Part shown: piece after piece, positions 25,132-32,963 of the stretch | Layout: every line of letters starts with the position of its first letter | Position numbering within the stretch: the stretch's first letter is position 1 | Assembly: GCA_017458125.1 (NCBI GenBank) | Contig: JAFTGB010000016.1 | Location: forward strand, 1 to 46,423 | Direction: 5' to 3' | Source of the DNA: Prevotella sp. | GTDB lineage: Bacteria; Bacteroidota; Bacteroidia; Bacteroidales; Bacteroidaceae | Length of the DNA: 46,423 nt | Program-made: the position numbers and the translations under genes | The notes under the pieces: model-generated | What the model was told of the DNA's origin: nothing | What the model saw: only the letters and a program-made list of their open reading frames with translations | Database searches by the model: none

Positions 25132-26292
25132 CTAATAGGCACTGACAGCCGACTTTAAAACAGCTTCTAACTTCCGACCCACAACACGAGGGGAAGCCAT
25201 GGACTCGACTTGACGCGAAAGGGCAAGGCCGTCAACGGGGGTGCGGACAATATGTAGCATGCCTTCCATAAGGGCACGGGCATCGCCGATGGGGACAATG
25301 GTAGTGCCACCCTCTAAACGCAGACAGCGGGGAATGCACTCCGTGGAGACGACAGGAATGCCCGTACTCATTGCCTCAAGCAAAACCAGGGGCTGCACCT
25401 CGCTGCGGCTGGCCAGCACCAAGGCATCCGCATGGTAGAGCAGCTTGCGCACACCGTGCTTGTCTAACCGTCCGTAGGTGGTGACGCCATGCAGCCCATG
25501 GCGGGCTATGGCACTATGGCACGGCGACGCGTCGGTCAGCCGCCCCGCCATATGCAACTCTACGTCAGCGCCTTCCTGCTGCAACTGCTGCCAGGCGTCG
25601 AAGAGTACGTCGTAGCCCTTACGAGGGTAGTAGTCGGCCAGACAACAGAAACGGAAGCTTCGGCCGACACTTGGAGTTCGCGGCTGGTAGTGGTAGAAGT
25701 CGGTGTCGATGGTGTTCGACAGGTATTGCCACCGGTAGTCGCGACCATAATAGCAGGCCGTGTCGGCTACCAGCTCCTCGGAAACAGGAATAACCATTGA
25801 GGCCTCACGGTAGACCTCGCGCAGCAGCGGTATCTGCCAGGCCGTGCTGGGAGCAGGGCCGTACTCCTCCTGGAGCAGCATCAGGGGCAGGTGCTCGGTG
25901 ACGACGTATGGCAAGCCGTAACGCCTGCCGATGAGCAGGGCGGCACGTCCGGCCCATTTGGCACAATGGGCATGGAGCACATCGGGGCGACCGTACTTAC
26001 GCTCGTACTCCTCATACATGCTGAGCACCACTGACAACCAGCGCCTGACGTTGAACCTCACAGCCTTGGGCACCCCCCGCTGGTAGGACTGCATGACGGT
26101 GACCCCCTCTAACTGGCGCTCATAGCGCACGTAGGGCAGCGTCAGATAGTCGCCTAAACCTATGGACACGCCTAACTGTACGTTGCTCAGCACACGCACC
26201 TCGTGGCCGAGCGACGCTAAAGCCTTGGCCTGGTCGAGACAGAACAGGCCTCCGTAGGGCGGGAAAAATGACGGTATCTCAAGAATGTGCAT
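25132..26292 (-). CDS. Glycosyltransferase family 4 (GT-B fold)
   Basis: 386 residues. The N-terminal PSFFPPYGGLFCLDQAKALASLGHEVRVLSN is the usual GT4 acceptor-domain start. The C-terminal half carries RSFRFCCLADYYPRKGYDVLFDA, DALVLASRSEVQPLVLLEAMSTGIPVVSTE (the Glu-x7-Glu motif) and a nucleotide-sugar binding fold. Substrates cannot be predicted; such enzymes usually build capsule, lipopolysaccharide or exopolysaccharide. It stands alone on the minus strand, downstream of the rpsP terminator, so it needs its own start signal; no clear TAnnTTTG was found between 26293 and 26320. Confidence 0.9.
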   Translation of the reverse strand: MHILEIPSFFPPYGGLFCLDQAKALASLGHEVRVLSNVQLGVSIGLGDYLTLPYVRYERQLEGVTVMQSYQRGVPKAVRFNVRRWLSVVLSMYEEYERKYGRPDVLHAHCAKWAGRAALLIGRRYGLPYVVTEHLPLMLLQEEYGPAPSTAWQIPLLREVYREASMVIPVSEELVADTACYYGRDYRWQYLSNTIDTDFYHYQPRTPSVGRSFRFCCLADYYPRKGYDVLFDAWQQLQQEGADVELHMAGRLTDASPCHSAIARHGLHGVTTYGRLDKHGVRKLLYHADALVLASRSEVQPLVLLEAMSTGIPVVSTECIPRCLRLEGGTTIVPIGDARALMEGMLHIVRTPVDGLALSRQVESMASPRVVGRKLEAVLKSAVSAY

Positions 26293-26310
26293 GGCGGAGA
26301 TGGTCAGTCA

Positions 26311-26355
26311 TTAAAAAGAAAACGGGGACGGACACGCCTTGAGTGCGTCCGCCCC
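26311..26355 (-). terminator. Terminator after rpsP
   Basis: Minus strand GC-rich hairpin between 26355 and 26323 (GGGGCGGACGC pairing with its complement, two bulged bases), followed by a T-rich run (complement of 26311-26322). It lies 36 bp past the rpsP stop. Confidence 0.75.
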
Positions 26356-26390
26356 CTGCTTTGAGTCAATACTGTTGTGTAGTCCGGGCT

Positions 26391-26942
26391 TTATGCCTCT
26401 GCGGGAGCCTCAGCAGCGGGAGCCTCTTCAGCGGCTGCCTCAGCAGCAGCGGCAGCCTCGGCCTCAGCCTTGGCAGCAGCCTCAGCAGCCTTCTTCTCGG
26501 CTACCTTCTTGGCTATCTCCTCGTTCATCTTCTTCTCCTGAGCCAGCTCCTTGGCAGCAGCGTCCTTCTTTGCCTTGGCATCGGCCTCGGCAATCTTGGC
26601 TAAGCCGTTCTGCTTGTCAGCCTTCCAGGCGTCGAACTTCTTCTGAGCAGCAGCCTCATCGAAAGCGCCCTTCTTGATGCCACCCTTGAGGTGCTTCATC
26701 AGGTAAACGCCCTCACGGCTGAGAATGTTGCGGACAGTGTCCGTGGGCTGTGCGCCAGCCTCGACCCAGTAAAGCGCACGCTCGAAATTCAGGTCTACTG
26801 TGGCAGGATTGGTGTTAGGGTTGTAAGTACCAATCTTCTCAGTAAATTTACCATCACGTGGTGCTCTTGCGTCAGCGATGACGATGCGATAGAAGGCGTA
26901 GCCTTTGCGACCGCCGCGCTGCAATCTGATTTTTGTTGCCAT
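26391..26942 (-). CDS. rpsP: 30S ribosomal protein S16 with long Ala/Glu/Lys tail
   Basis: 183 residues; the conserved S16 body is residues 1 to about 85 ([45 protein letters not shown]). A further 100 residues form a highly charged, alanine-rich, probably helical extension ending in [17 protein letters not shown]. coli S16 has only 82 residues. Such tails occur in Bacteroidetes S16 proteins. The gene is monocistronic, with a consensus promoter upstream and a terminator downstream. Confidence 0.97.
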   Translation of the reverse strand: MATKIRLQRGGRKGYAFYRIVIADARAPRDGKFTEKIGTYNPNTNPATVDLNFERALYWVEAGAQPTDTVRNILSREGVYLMKHLKGGIKKGAFDEAAAQKKFDAWKADKQNGLAKIAEADAKAKKDAAAKELAQEKKMNEEIAKKVAEKKAAEAAAKAEAEAAAAAEAAAEEAPAAEAPAEA

Positions 26943-27006
26943 GTTTAATTGTTGTTGTTTAATTAAAAGATTTGAATTTCATGCCATTAACTCGTAATAG
27001 CGGCCG

Positions 27007-27038
27007 CAAAGGTAATACTTTTCCTGCGTTCTGCCAAA
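27007..27038 (-). promoter_or_regulatory. Promoter of rpsP
   Basis: Minus strand TTTG (27035-27038), 20 bases, TACCTTTG (27007-27014). The leader is about 58 bases, one of the longer ones in the window. Confidence 0.8.
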
Positions 27039-27077
27039 TTTTTGCCACACGAATACACGGAAAAGGTGGATTTTTTG

Positions 27078-27085
27078 TAATTTTG
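27078..27085 (+). promoter_or_regulatory. Promoter -7 box abutting a GT2 gene
   Basis: TAATTTTG ends only seven bases before the ATG at 27093, so the transcript would start at or within a base or two of the start codon. Confidence 0.5.
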
Positions 27086-27092
27086 CATCGTC

Positions 27093-27998
27093 ATGCGAAG
27101 CATTTCTATAGTTATACCTACTTATAATAGCGTGTGTTTCACGCTCGTAGCCGACCTGCAAAGGCAGGCTGAAGCACTGGGCGCGGACTACGAAATCGTC
27201 GTTGCTGATGACGGTTCTACTGACTCCGGCGTCATTCTTGCCAACCGCGCCATCAACACCCTACCCCACTGCCGATACTTGGAGCGGAAGGTCAACATAG
27301 GGCGTGCGGCCATACGCAACCTGTTGGCGCGTGAGGCATGCATGGAATGGCTGCTATACATTGATGCCGACATGGTGGTGTGCCGCGAAGACTATGTCAG
27401 CCGCTACGCCAGACAGCAGGAAGGCGACGTCGTGGTGGGCGGACTTGCAGTAGGCGGAGACCCCACACTGCTGGCCCACAACCTGCGCTACCGCTACGAA
27501 CGGGCAGCCGAACAGCAGCACACAGTGCAGCAGAGGATGCTGTCGCCCTACCGCGACTTCCACACGGCCAACTTCCTGATACGTCGCAGGCTGATGCTAC
27601 AGACTCCTTTCGACGAGCGTTTCCGCCACTACGGCTATGAGGACGTGCTACTGGGCAAGCAGTTAGAGCGGCAAGGCGTCGCACTGACACACATCGACAA
27701 CCCGGTGAGCTTTGAACACTTCGAGACGAACGCCAGCTTTGTGAGCAAGACCGAGGAAGGGCTGCGAACCCTCTATCAGTTCCGCGACGAACTCAAGGGA
27801 TATTCCACCCTGCTCGACTTCGCCCTGAAGCTCTCGCCGGCAGCAGCATGGTGCATAAGAACGGGGTTCCGTCCTGCTGCTCCGCTTATGCGTCGACAGC
27901 TGACAGGACAACACCCCAGCCTGCAGCTCTTCAAGGCATACAAGCTGGGGTATTTCCTTTTGATGTCAAACGGTAAGACCGGAGTAGTGAACGGGTGA
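27093..27998 (+). CDS. Glycosyltransferase family 2 (GT-A fold)
   Basis: 301 residues. It begins SISIVIPTYNS, with the nucleotide-binding VVADDGSTDSG (about 35-45) and the metal-binding YIDADMVV (about 89-96). A catalytic-region stretch, FDERFRHYGYEDVLLGKQLERQG, has the ED pair typical of the family. No membrane helix is seen, so it is a soluble or peripheral transferase. Substrate unknown. It converges with pyk (7 bp between stops). The start may be leaderless: the -7 box ends seven bases before the ATG. Confidence 0.9.
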   Translation: MRSISIVIPTYNSVCFTLVADLQRQAEALGADYEIVVADDGSTDSGVILANRAINTLPHCRYLERKVNIGRAAIRNLLAREACMEWLLYIDADMVVCREDYVSRYARQQEGDVVVGGLAVGGDPTLLAHNLRYRYERAAEQQHTVQQRMLSPYRDFHTANFLIRRRLMLQTPFDERFRHYGYEDVLLGKQLERQGVALTHIDNPVSFEHFETNASFVSKTEEGLRTLYQFRDELKGYSTLLDFALKLSPAAAWCIRTGFRPAAPLMRRQLTGQHPSLQLFKAYKLGYFLLMSNGKTGVVNG

Positions 27999-28005
27999 GC
28001 GTTCA

Positions 28006-29445
28006 CTACTTCAGATTAGGCAAATGGAACTGGTAGTTCTGCTCGAACACCTCCTTGACACTGTTGATTTCAAGAAACTTCGTACCACCTCCGGCACCAA
28101 TGTTGCCACTTAGATAGGCTATCTTGTCGTCCAACTGGACATAGCCTTTCTGACGCAGCATGCGAACGGCTGCGAGAAAGAGCTGTTCGCTGCCAATATG
28201 CTCTTTCTGATAGACGGGAATAACGCCATAGCTCAGATTAAGAAGGCGTTGCAACTTATCGTTATAGCAAATGGCCAACACGGGATTGGGACCACGGAAT
28301 GCGGCTAAACTGCGCGCTGTCGTGCCCGTATTGGAGTCGGTAATGATGCCTTTGACCCCTAACTTCTCTGTTGCCTCAATGGCACTGTGAGCCATGAACT
28401 CACGGATGTCGCAGTCTGGCGACAGAACCATGTCAACGGGATTACGGACACGGTCATGTTCGGCTTGCTCGGCTATGGCCGCCATAGTCCGGACAGACTC
28501 TACAGGGTACTTGCCGCTGGCCGTCTCGCCGGAAAGCATGAGAGCGTCGGTACACGAATAGATGGCATTGGCGATGTCGGTCACCTCGGCACGCGTGGGA
28601 CGCGGGTTGTTAATCATCGTATGCAGCATCTGCGTAGCCACGATAACGGGTTTCTTGCGCTCAATGCACTTACGGATAATCTGCCGCTGAATGCCGGGAA
28701 TGCGCTCTATGGGCACCTCGATGCCTAAATCGCCACGAGCTATCATGATGCCATAGGAGGCATCAATAATCTCGTCGATGTTGTCGACACCTTCCTGGTT
28801 TTCTATCTTAGAGATAATCTTGATGTCCGAGTTGTAGGCGTCGAGTATGGCCTGCACGGCACGCACGTCGGCCGCCGAGCGAACGAAGGAGTGGGCAATG
28901 AAGTCTATGTCCTGGTCGATGGCCAGCATGATATTCTTACGGTCCTTGTCGGTCAACGGCGGCAAGGCGATGTGGATACCGGGCACGTTGACGCTCTTAT
29001 GAGAACCCAGCACTCCGTCGTTCTGCACCTGTGCAATGACCTGCGGGCCGTTGATGCCGATGACCACCATGTCCAAGGCTCCGTCGTCGAACAGAATGTG
29101 ACAGCCCTCGCTGACATCGGCAGCAAAGTTTTCGTAGCTCAGGTTGATGATGTCGTGAGAAGTGTCCATCTCGGGACGGCCGAAGATCTTCACCACGTCG
29201 CCCGTCTTGTAAACTATAGGCTCAGCACAGCCTGTAGTGCGTACCTCCGGGCCCTTAGTGTCTATCAATATGCCAATATGAGTGCTTATCGCGCGTACGT
29301 TCCTTATTATATTCTTTATACCTTCCTCCGATGCGTGAGCAGTGTTCATCCTGACGACGTTCATGCCTGCCTCAAACAACTGGCGAAGGAAAGGAACGTC
29401 ACAATGGCGATCGCTGATGGAGGCTACTATTTTGGTCTGTTTCAT
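28006..29445 (-). CDS. pyk: Pyruvate kinase
   Basis: Converts phosphoenolpyruvate and ADP to pyruvate and ATP, the last step of glycolysis. 479 residues. The N-terminal KIVASISDRHCDVPFLRQLFEAGMNVVRMNTAHAS gives the substrate-binding region, with MNTAH where most enzymes have LNFSHG. Other motifs are IDTKGPEVRTT, the catalytic ISKIENQEGVDNIDEI (Lys and Glu), MIARGDLGIEVP and VIVATQMLHTM. A C-terminal allosteric domain follows. Bacteroidetes enzymes of this divergent type are commonly annotated pyruvate kinase. It is divergent from the HU gene and monocistronic. Confidence 0.95.
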   Translation of the reverse strand: MKQTKIVASISDRHCDVPFLRQLFEAGMNVVRMNTAHASEEGIKNIIRNVRAISTHIGILIDTKGPEVRTTGCAEPIVYKTGDVVKIFGRPEMDTSHDIINLSYENFAADVSEGCHILFDDGALDMVVIGINGPQVIAQVQNDGVLGSHKSVNVPGIHIALPPLTDKDRKNIMLAIDQDIDFIAHSFVRSAADVRAVQAILDAYNSDIKIISKIENQEGVDNIDEIIDASYGIMIARGDLGIEVPIERIPGIQRQIIRKCIERKKPVIVATQMLHTMINNPRPTRAEVTDIANAIYSCTDALMLSGETASGKYPVESVRTMAAIAEQAEHDRVRNPVDMVLSPDCDIREFMAHSAIEATEKLGVKGIITDSNTGTTARSLAAFRGPNPVLAICYNDKLQRLLNLSYGVIPVYQKEHIGSEQLFLAAVRMLRQKGYVQLDDKIAYLSGNIGAGGGTKFLEINSVKEVFEQNYQFHLPNLK

Positions 29446-29470
29446 CTTAATAACATTTAAAATTCGACTG

Positions 29471-29478
29471 CAAAGTTA
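29471..29478 (-). promoter_or_regulatory. Promoter -7 box of pyk
   Basis: Minus strand TAACTTTG, 25 bases upstream of the pyk ATG; the -33 element is poor. Confidence 0.55.
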
Positions 29479-29540
29479 CGAAATTTATAGTTTTTTTGGA
29501 AAAAAAGCCTTGAAAATTTCCTTATTCCGTTGAAAAACAG

Positions 29541-29548
29541 TATCTTTG
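29541..29548 (+). promoter_or_regulatory. Promoter -7 box of the HU gene
   Basis: TATCTTTG, with TTTC 20 bases upstream at 29517-29520. The leader is about 35 bases. It is divergent from the pyk promoter. Confidence 0.65.
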
Positions 29549-29588
29549 CAGTCCGAAATGAAAAAACTCATTAAAATAATTTACAGAA

Positions 29589-29864
29589 ATGACTAAAGCA
29601 GATATTATCAGCAACATCGTAGAGACGACAGGACTGCCTAAAAAGGATGTGGCTGCCACAGTGGAGGCTTTTATGAATGAGATAAGGGTCAGTATGGCAG
29701 AAAACCATGAAAACGTCTATCTGCGCGGATTCGGTACTTTTACCATCAAGCACCGCGCACAGAAGACGGCCCGCAACATCTCGAAGAACACCACATTGGT
29801 TATTGATGCCCACGACATTCCGGCATTCAAGCCGGCGAAGAGCTTCATTGAGAAGATGAAATAA
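29589..29864 (+). CDS. HU/IHF-family DNA-binding protein
   Basis: 91 residues, the normal HU length. The N-terminal helical body is MTKADIISNIVETTGLPKKDVAATVEAFMNEI. The beta-arm region follows the conserved VYLRGFGTFTIKHRAQKTARNISKN, and the end is DAHDIPAFKPAKSFIEKMK. It bends DNA and organises the nucleoid. It is followed after 30 bp by the 29-residue basic protein and then by RNase G/E, a grouping that may form one transcript. Confidence 0.95.
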   Translation: MTKADIISNIVETTGLPKKDVAATVEAFMNEIRVSMAENHENVYLRGFGTFTIKHRAQKTARNISKNTTLVIDAHDIPAFKPAKSFIEKMK

Positions 29865-29894
29865 TTCACACAACTCATAATTTTTATTTGAACT

Positions 29895-29984
29895 ATGCCA
29901 AACGGAAAGAAAAAGAAGGGCCACAAGATGGCTACTCACAAGCGTAAGAAGAGACTGCGCAAGAATCGTCATAAGAGCAAGTAA
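29895..29984 (+). CDS. 29-residue very basic protein (possible ribosome-associated, bL38-like)
   Basis: Encodes 29 residues beginning MPNGKKKKGHKMATHKRKKR and ending RHKSK; about half are Lys or Arg. Tiny basic proteins starting MPNGKK are encoded beside HU and RNase G/E in Bacteroidetes as far as I recall. The composition fits an rRNA-binding ribosomal peptide. A Bacteroidetes-specific ribosomal protein, bL38, was reported from the Flavobacterium johnsoniae ribosome; equating this gene with it is a guess that needs a sequence comparison. It starts 30 bp after the HU gene and ends 114 bp before rng. Confidence 0.7.
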   Translation: MPNGKKKKGHKMATHKRKKRLRKNRHKSK

Positions 29985-30012
29985 GCATTTGCCCGACGGA
30001 AAAAATGAAATG

Positions 30013-30071
30013 AAAGGAGTGTACCTGACGAACCGTCTTAACAGGGGTTCTGAAGGCGCACTCTTTTAAGT
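30013..30071 (+). promoter_or_regulatory. Structured element between the basic protein gene and rng
   Basis: Outer arms GGAGTG (30016-30021) and CACTCTTTT (30059-30067) pair imperfectly. Inside, GAACC (30030-30034) pairs with GGTTC (30046-30050) around an 11-base loop. The tail CTCTTTTAAGTTTTAAC is only moderately T-rich, so this could be a weak terminator or a leader structure of rng. Confidence 0.5.
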
Positions 30072-30098
30072 TTTAACAAGTGTAAAAAGTTTGAGACA

Positions 30099-31679
30099 AT
30101 GACAAGCGAACTCATCATCGATGTTCAGCCGAAGGAAATCTCCATTGCCCTGCTCGAAGACAAGAACCTGGTAGAATACCAGAACGAGAAGCGCGAGGAG
30201 GCAAGCTACTCCGTAGGCAACATCTACCTGGGCAAGGTGCGAAAGCTCATGCCTGGACTCAATGCCTGCTTCGTTGATGTAGGCTCTGAGCGCGATGCCT
30301 TCCTGCATTATCTGGACTTAGGCACTCAATTCAGCTCTTACGAGAAATACCTGAAACAGGTACAAAGCGACAAGAAGAAACTCTACCCCATCAGCAAAGC
30401 CACCAGACAACCCGACCTGCCCAAAGACGGCAGCGTGCAGACAACGCTCAAGTTAGGTCAGGAGGTGCTGGTACAGGTGGTCAAGGAACCTATCTCGACC
30501 AAAGGACCAAGACTGACCTGCGAACTGAGCTGCGCCGGACGATACATGGTGCTGATGCCGTTCTACGACAAAGTTTCCGTATCCTCTAAAATCAAGAAAA
30601 GCGAGGAGCGCGCACGACTGAAACAACTGGTTCAGAGCATACGCCCAAAGAACTTCGGCGTCATCGTACGTACATCGGCCGAAGGTAAGCGCGTGGCTGA
30701 ACTGGACAAGGAGATGAAGACACTGGTGAAACGCTGGGAAGACACCGTCACCAAGGCCCAGAAAGCCACCAAGGTGCCACAGTTGGTGTTTGAAGAGACC
30801 GGCAGGGCCGTTGCACTGCTGCGTGACGTCTTCGACCCCACCTACGACGGCATCTACGTCAACGACGAGGAGATTTTACAGCAAGTCAAGGACTACGTGG
30901 CCTTGATAGCACCCGAAAAGCAGGACATCGTCAAAAAGTACACGGGTAACGTCCCCATCTTCGACAACTTCAACGTCACCAAGCAGCTCAAGTCGAGCTT
31001 CGGACGGACTGTCAACTACAAGCGCGGAGCATACCTCATCATCCAGCATACAGAGGCCATGCACGTTGTAGACGTCAACTCTGGAAACCGCACACGTGCT
31101 GAGAACGGACAGGAAGCCAACGCGCTGGAGGTCAACCTGGGGGCTGCCGACGAGCTGGCACGTCAGCTCAGACTGCGCGACATGGGTGGAATCATTGTCG
31201 TAGACTTCATTGACATGAACCTGGCCGAAGACCGTCAGATGCTCTATGAGCGCATGTGCAAGAACATGCAGAAAGACCGCGCCCGCCACAACATCCTGCC
31301 GCTTAGTAAGTTCGGACTGATGCAAATCACCCGGCAACGCGTGAGACCGGCAATGGATGTCAATGTGGAAGAGACATGCCCTACGTGCTTCGGGAAAGGG
31401 AAAATCAAGTCGTCCATCCTGTTTACCGACCAACTCGAGAGCAAAATTGACCGCCTGGTCAACAAGATTGGCATCACAAAATTCTATCTGCACGTACATC
31501 CGTACGTCGCCGCTTACATCAACCAGGGCCTATGGTCGCTAAAACGACAATGGCAAATGAAGTACGGCATGGGTGTGCGCATCATTGCATCCCAGAAACT
31601 GGCCTTCCTGCAATACGAGTTCTACGACAAGGATCGGCAGTTCATAGACATGCAGGAGGAGATAGAAGCCAACAGCTAA
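30099..31679 (+). CDS. rng: Ribonuclease E/G family endoribonuclease
   Basis: 526 residues, the size of RNase G-type enzymes, without the long C-terminal scaffold of E. coli RNase E. An S1 domain lies at about 35-130 (SVGNIYLGKVRKLMPGLNACFVDVG, with an insertion). The catalytic DNase I-like region includes VVDVNSGNRT and GGIIVVDFIDM, supplying the metal-binding Asp residues. A zinc link, CPTCFGKGK, joins the small domain. It processes rRNA and degrades mRNA. It follows the HU and basic-protein genes and is followed 26 bp later by a GT2 membrane enzyme. The structured element upstream could allow autoregulation, as known for E. coli rne; that is inference. Confidence 0.95.
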   Translation: MTSELIIDVQPKEISIALLEDKNLVEYQNEKREEASYSVGNIYLGKVRKLMPGLNACFVDVGSERDAFLHYLDLGTQFSSYEKYLKQVQSDKKKLYPISKATRQPDLPKDGSVQTTLKLGQEVLVQVVKEPISTKGPRLTCELSCAGRYMVLMPFYDKVSVSSKIKKSEERARLKQLVQSIRPKNFGVIVRTSAEGKRVAELDKEMKTLVKRWEDTVTKAQKATKVPQLVFEETGRAVALLRDVFDPTYDGIYVNDEEILQQVKDYVALIAPEKQDIVKKYTGNVPIFDNFNVTKQLKSSFGRTVNYKRGAYLIIQHTEAMHVVDVNSGNRTRAENGQEANALEVNLGAADELARQLRLRDMGGIIVVDFIDMNLAEDRQMLYERMCKNMQKDRARHNILPLSKFGLMQITRQRVRPAMDVNVEETCPTCFGKGKIKSSILFTDQLESKIDRLVNKIGITKFYLHVHPYVAAYINQGLWSLKRQWQMKYGMGVRIIASQKLAFLQYEFYDKDRQFIDMQEEIEANS

Positions 31680-31705
31680 ACTCACGACAAAAACACCAAA
31701 GACCT

Positions 31706-32890
31706 ATGGCTGTACTGAAAATAGCATTCTGGACGTGCCTCGTCCTCGTATGCTACACCTATGTAGGATACGGAGTGCTGCTGTGGCTCCTGGTGTCTGT
31801 CAAACGCCTCGTCAAGGGCAAGTCCAAGACTATGGACTTGCCCGCTGACGAGACCTTGCCGGAAGTCACTTTCATGGTCTGCGCATTCAATGAAGAAGAT
31901 GTCGTGGCAATGAAGATGCAGAACATCAGCGAAATGGACTATCCATCTGACAAACTGCATGTTATGTGGGTGACTGACGGATCTACCGACCATACCAACG
32001 AACGACTTTCGCAGTACGAAGGCGTAGAGGTGGTGTTCAACCCAGAAAGACGCGGCAAGACAGCAGCGCTGAACCATGGGCTATCCATGGTCAAGAGCGA
32101 GATTACGGTCATGACCGACGCCAACACCATCGTCAACCGGGAGGCCATACGCGCAATCGTACGTGTCATGCAAGACCCCAAGGTGGCATGCGTTGCAGGA
32201 GAGAAACGTGTGACGGCACGGCATGAGGGACAAGCCGCCGCAGAGGGCGAAGGACTATATTGGCGTTACGAGAGTGCCTTGAAGCGTCTGGACAGCGAAC
32301 TTTACTCGGCTATGGGTGCCGCCGGCGAACTGAATGCCATACGCACCAAGCTGTACGAACCAATGCCTGAGAATGCACTTCTCGACGATTTTGTCATGTC
32401 AATGCGCATGGTTGACCAGGGCTACCGCATAGCTTACACGCCGGAAGCATACGCCATGGAGTACGGTTCGGCCGACCTGCATGAGGAGTCAAAGCGCAAG
32501 CGACGAATAGCCGCCGGCGGACTGCAGAGCGTATGGTGGCTTCGCCGCATGATGAATCCGCTACGTAACTTCACCGTCGCATTTCAGTTCGTGTCGCATC
32601 GTGTCCTGCGCTGGACCATTACTCCCATAGCCCTCATAGCCCTCGTACCGCTGAATGCCGCCCTGGTGCTTATGAATGCCGGTACATTGTATGCCGTCAT
32701 CGGACTGTTGCAGGTACTGTTCTATGCTGCTGCATTCTCAGGATGGCTGACCGAGCATTTTGGGCGTAAACAAAAGGTGCTATACGTTGCGTACTACTTC
32801 ATTTTTATGAACATCAATGTGTTCCGCGGCATGGCATACCTGAGGACTCAAAGGGGCAGCGGAGCATGGGAAAAAGCAAAAAGAGCGTAA
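31706..32890 (+). CDS. Membrane glycosyltransferase, family 2
   Basis: 394 residues from the ATG at 31706. An upstream in-frame extension to 31532 overlaps rng and has no family-like sequence, so it was rejected. One N-terminal helix (IAFWTCLVLVCYTYVGYGVLLWLLV) leads to a cytoplasmic GT-A domain with FMVCAFNEEDV, WVTDGSTDHT, NPERRGKTAALNHG and TDANTIV, then DDFVMSMRMVDQGYR. RKRRIAAGG is the acceptor/processive-type region, and two or three C-terminal helices follow. This architecture is shared by enzymes that make and export polysaccharide or transfer sugars at the membrane. It lies 26 bp after rng and is probably co-transcribed. Confidence 0.9.
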   Translation: MAVLKIAFWTCLVLVCYTYVGYGVLLWLLVSVKRLVKGKSKTMDLPADETLPEVTFMVCAFNEEDVVAMKMQNISEMDYPSDKLHVMWVTDGSTDHTNERLSQYEGVEVVFNPERRGKTAALNHGLSMVKSEITVMTDANTIVNREAIRAIVRVMQDPKVACVAGEKRVTARHEGQAAAEGEGLYWRYESALKRLDSELYSAMGAAGELNAIRTKLYEPMPENALLDDFVMSMRMVDQGYRIAYTPEAYAMEYGSADLHEESKRKRRIAAGGLQSVWWLRRMMNPLRNFTVAFQFVSHRVLRWTITPIALIALVPLNAALVLMNAGTLYAVIGLLQVLFYAAAFSGWLTEHFGRKQKVLYVAYYFIFMNINVFRGMAYLRTQRGSGAWEKAKRA

Positions 32891-32918
32891 AAAAACATTA
32901 AATTATTTCGCCGTCTTA

Positions 32919-32938
32919 GCAAATTTATATAAATTTGC
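32919..32938. promoter_or_regulatory. 20-bp perfect palindrome over the histidine-kinase promoter
   Basis: GCAAATTTATATAAATTTGC reads the same on both strands and includes the -7 box TAAATTTG (32930-32937). It could be an operator for a dimeric regulator, or simply two opposed -7 boxes. Confidence 0.6.
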
Positions 32939-32963
32939 AACAATTTATGTACTCGACGCAAAT

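Noticed and set aside
26339-26677. Pro/Gln-rich 112-codon plus-strand frame over rpsP
   Set aside because: Arises from the repetitive GCAGC-type codons of the S16 tail read on the other strand.
31532-31705. 58-codon upstream extension of the GT2 membrane enzyme
   Set aside because: It overlaps the end of rng, is out of keeping with family N-termini, and ATG 31706 precedes the expected first helix.
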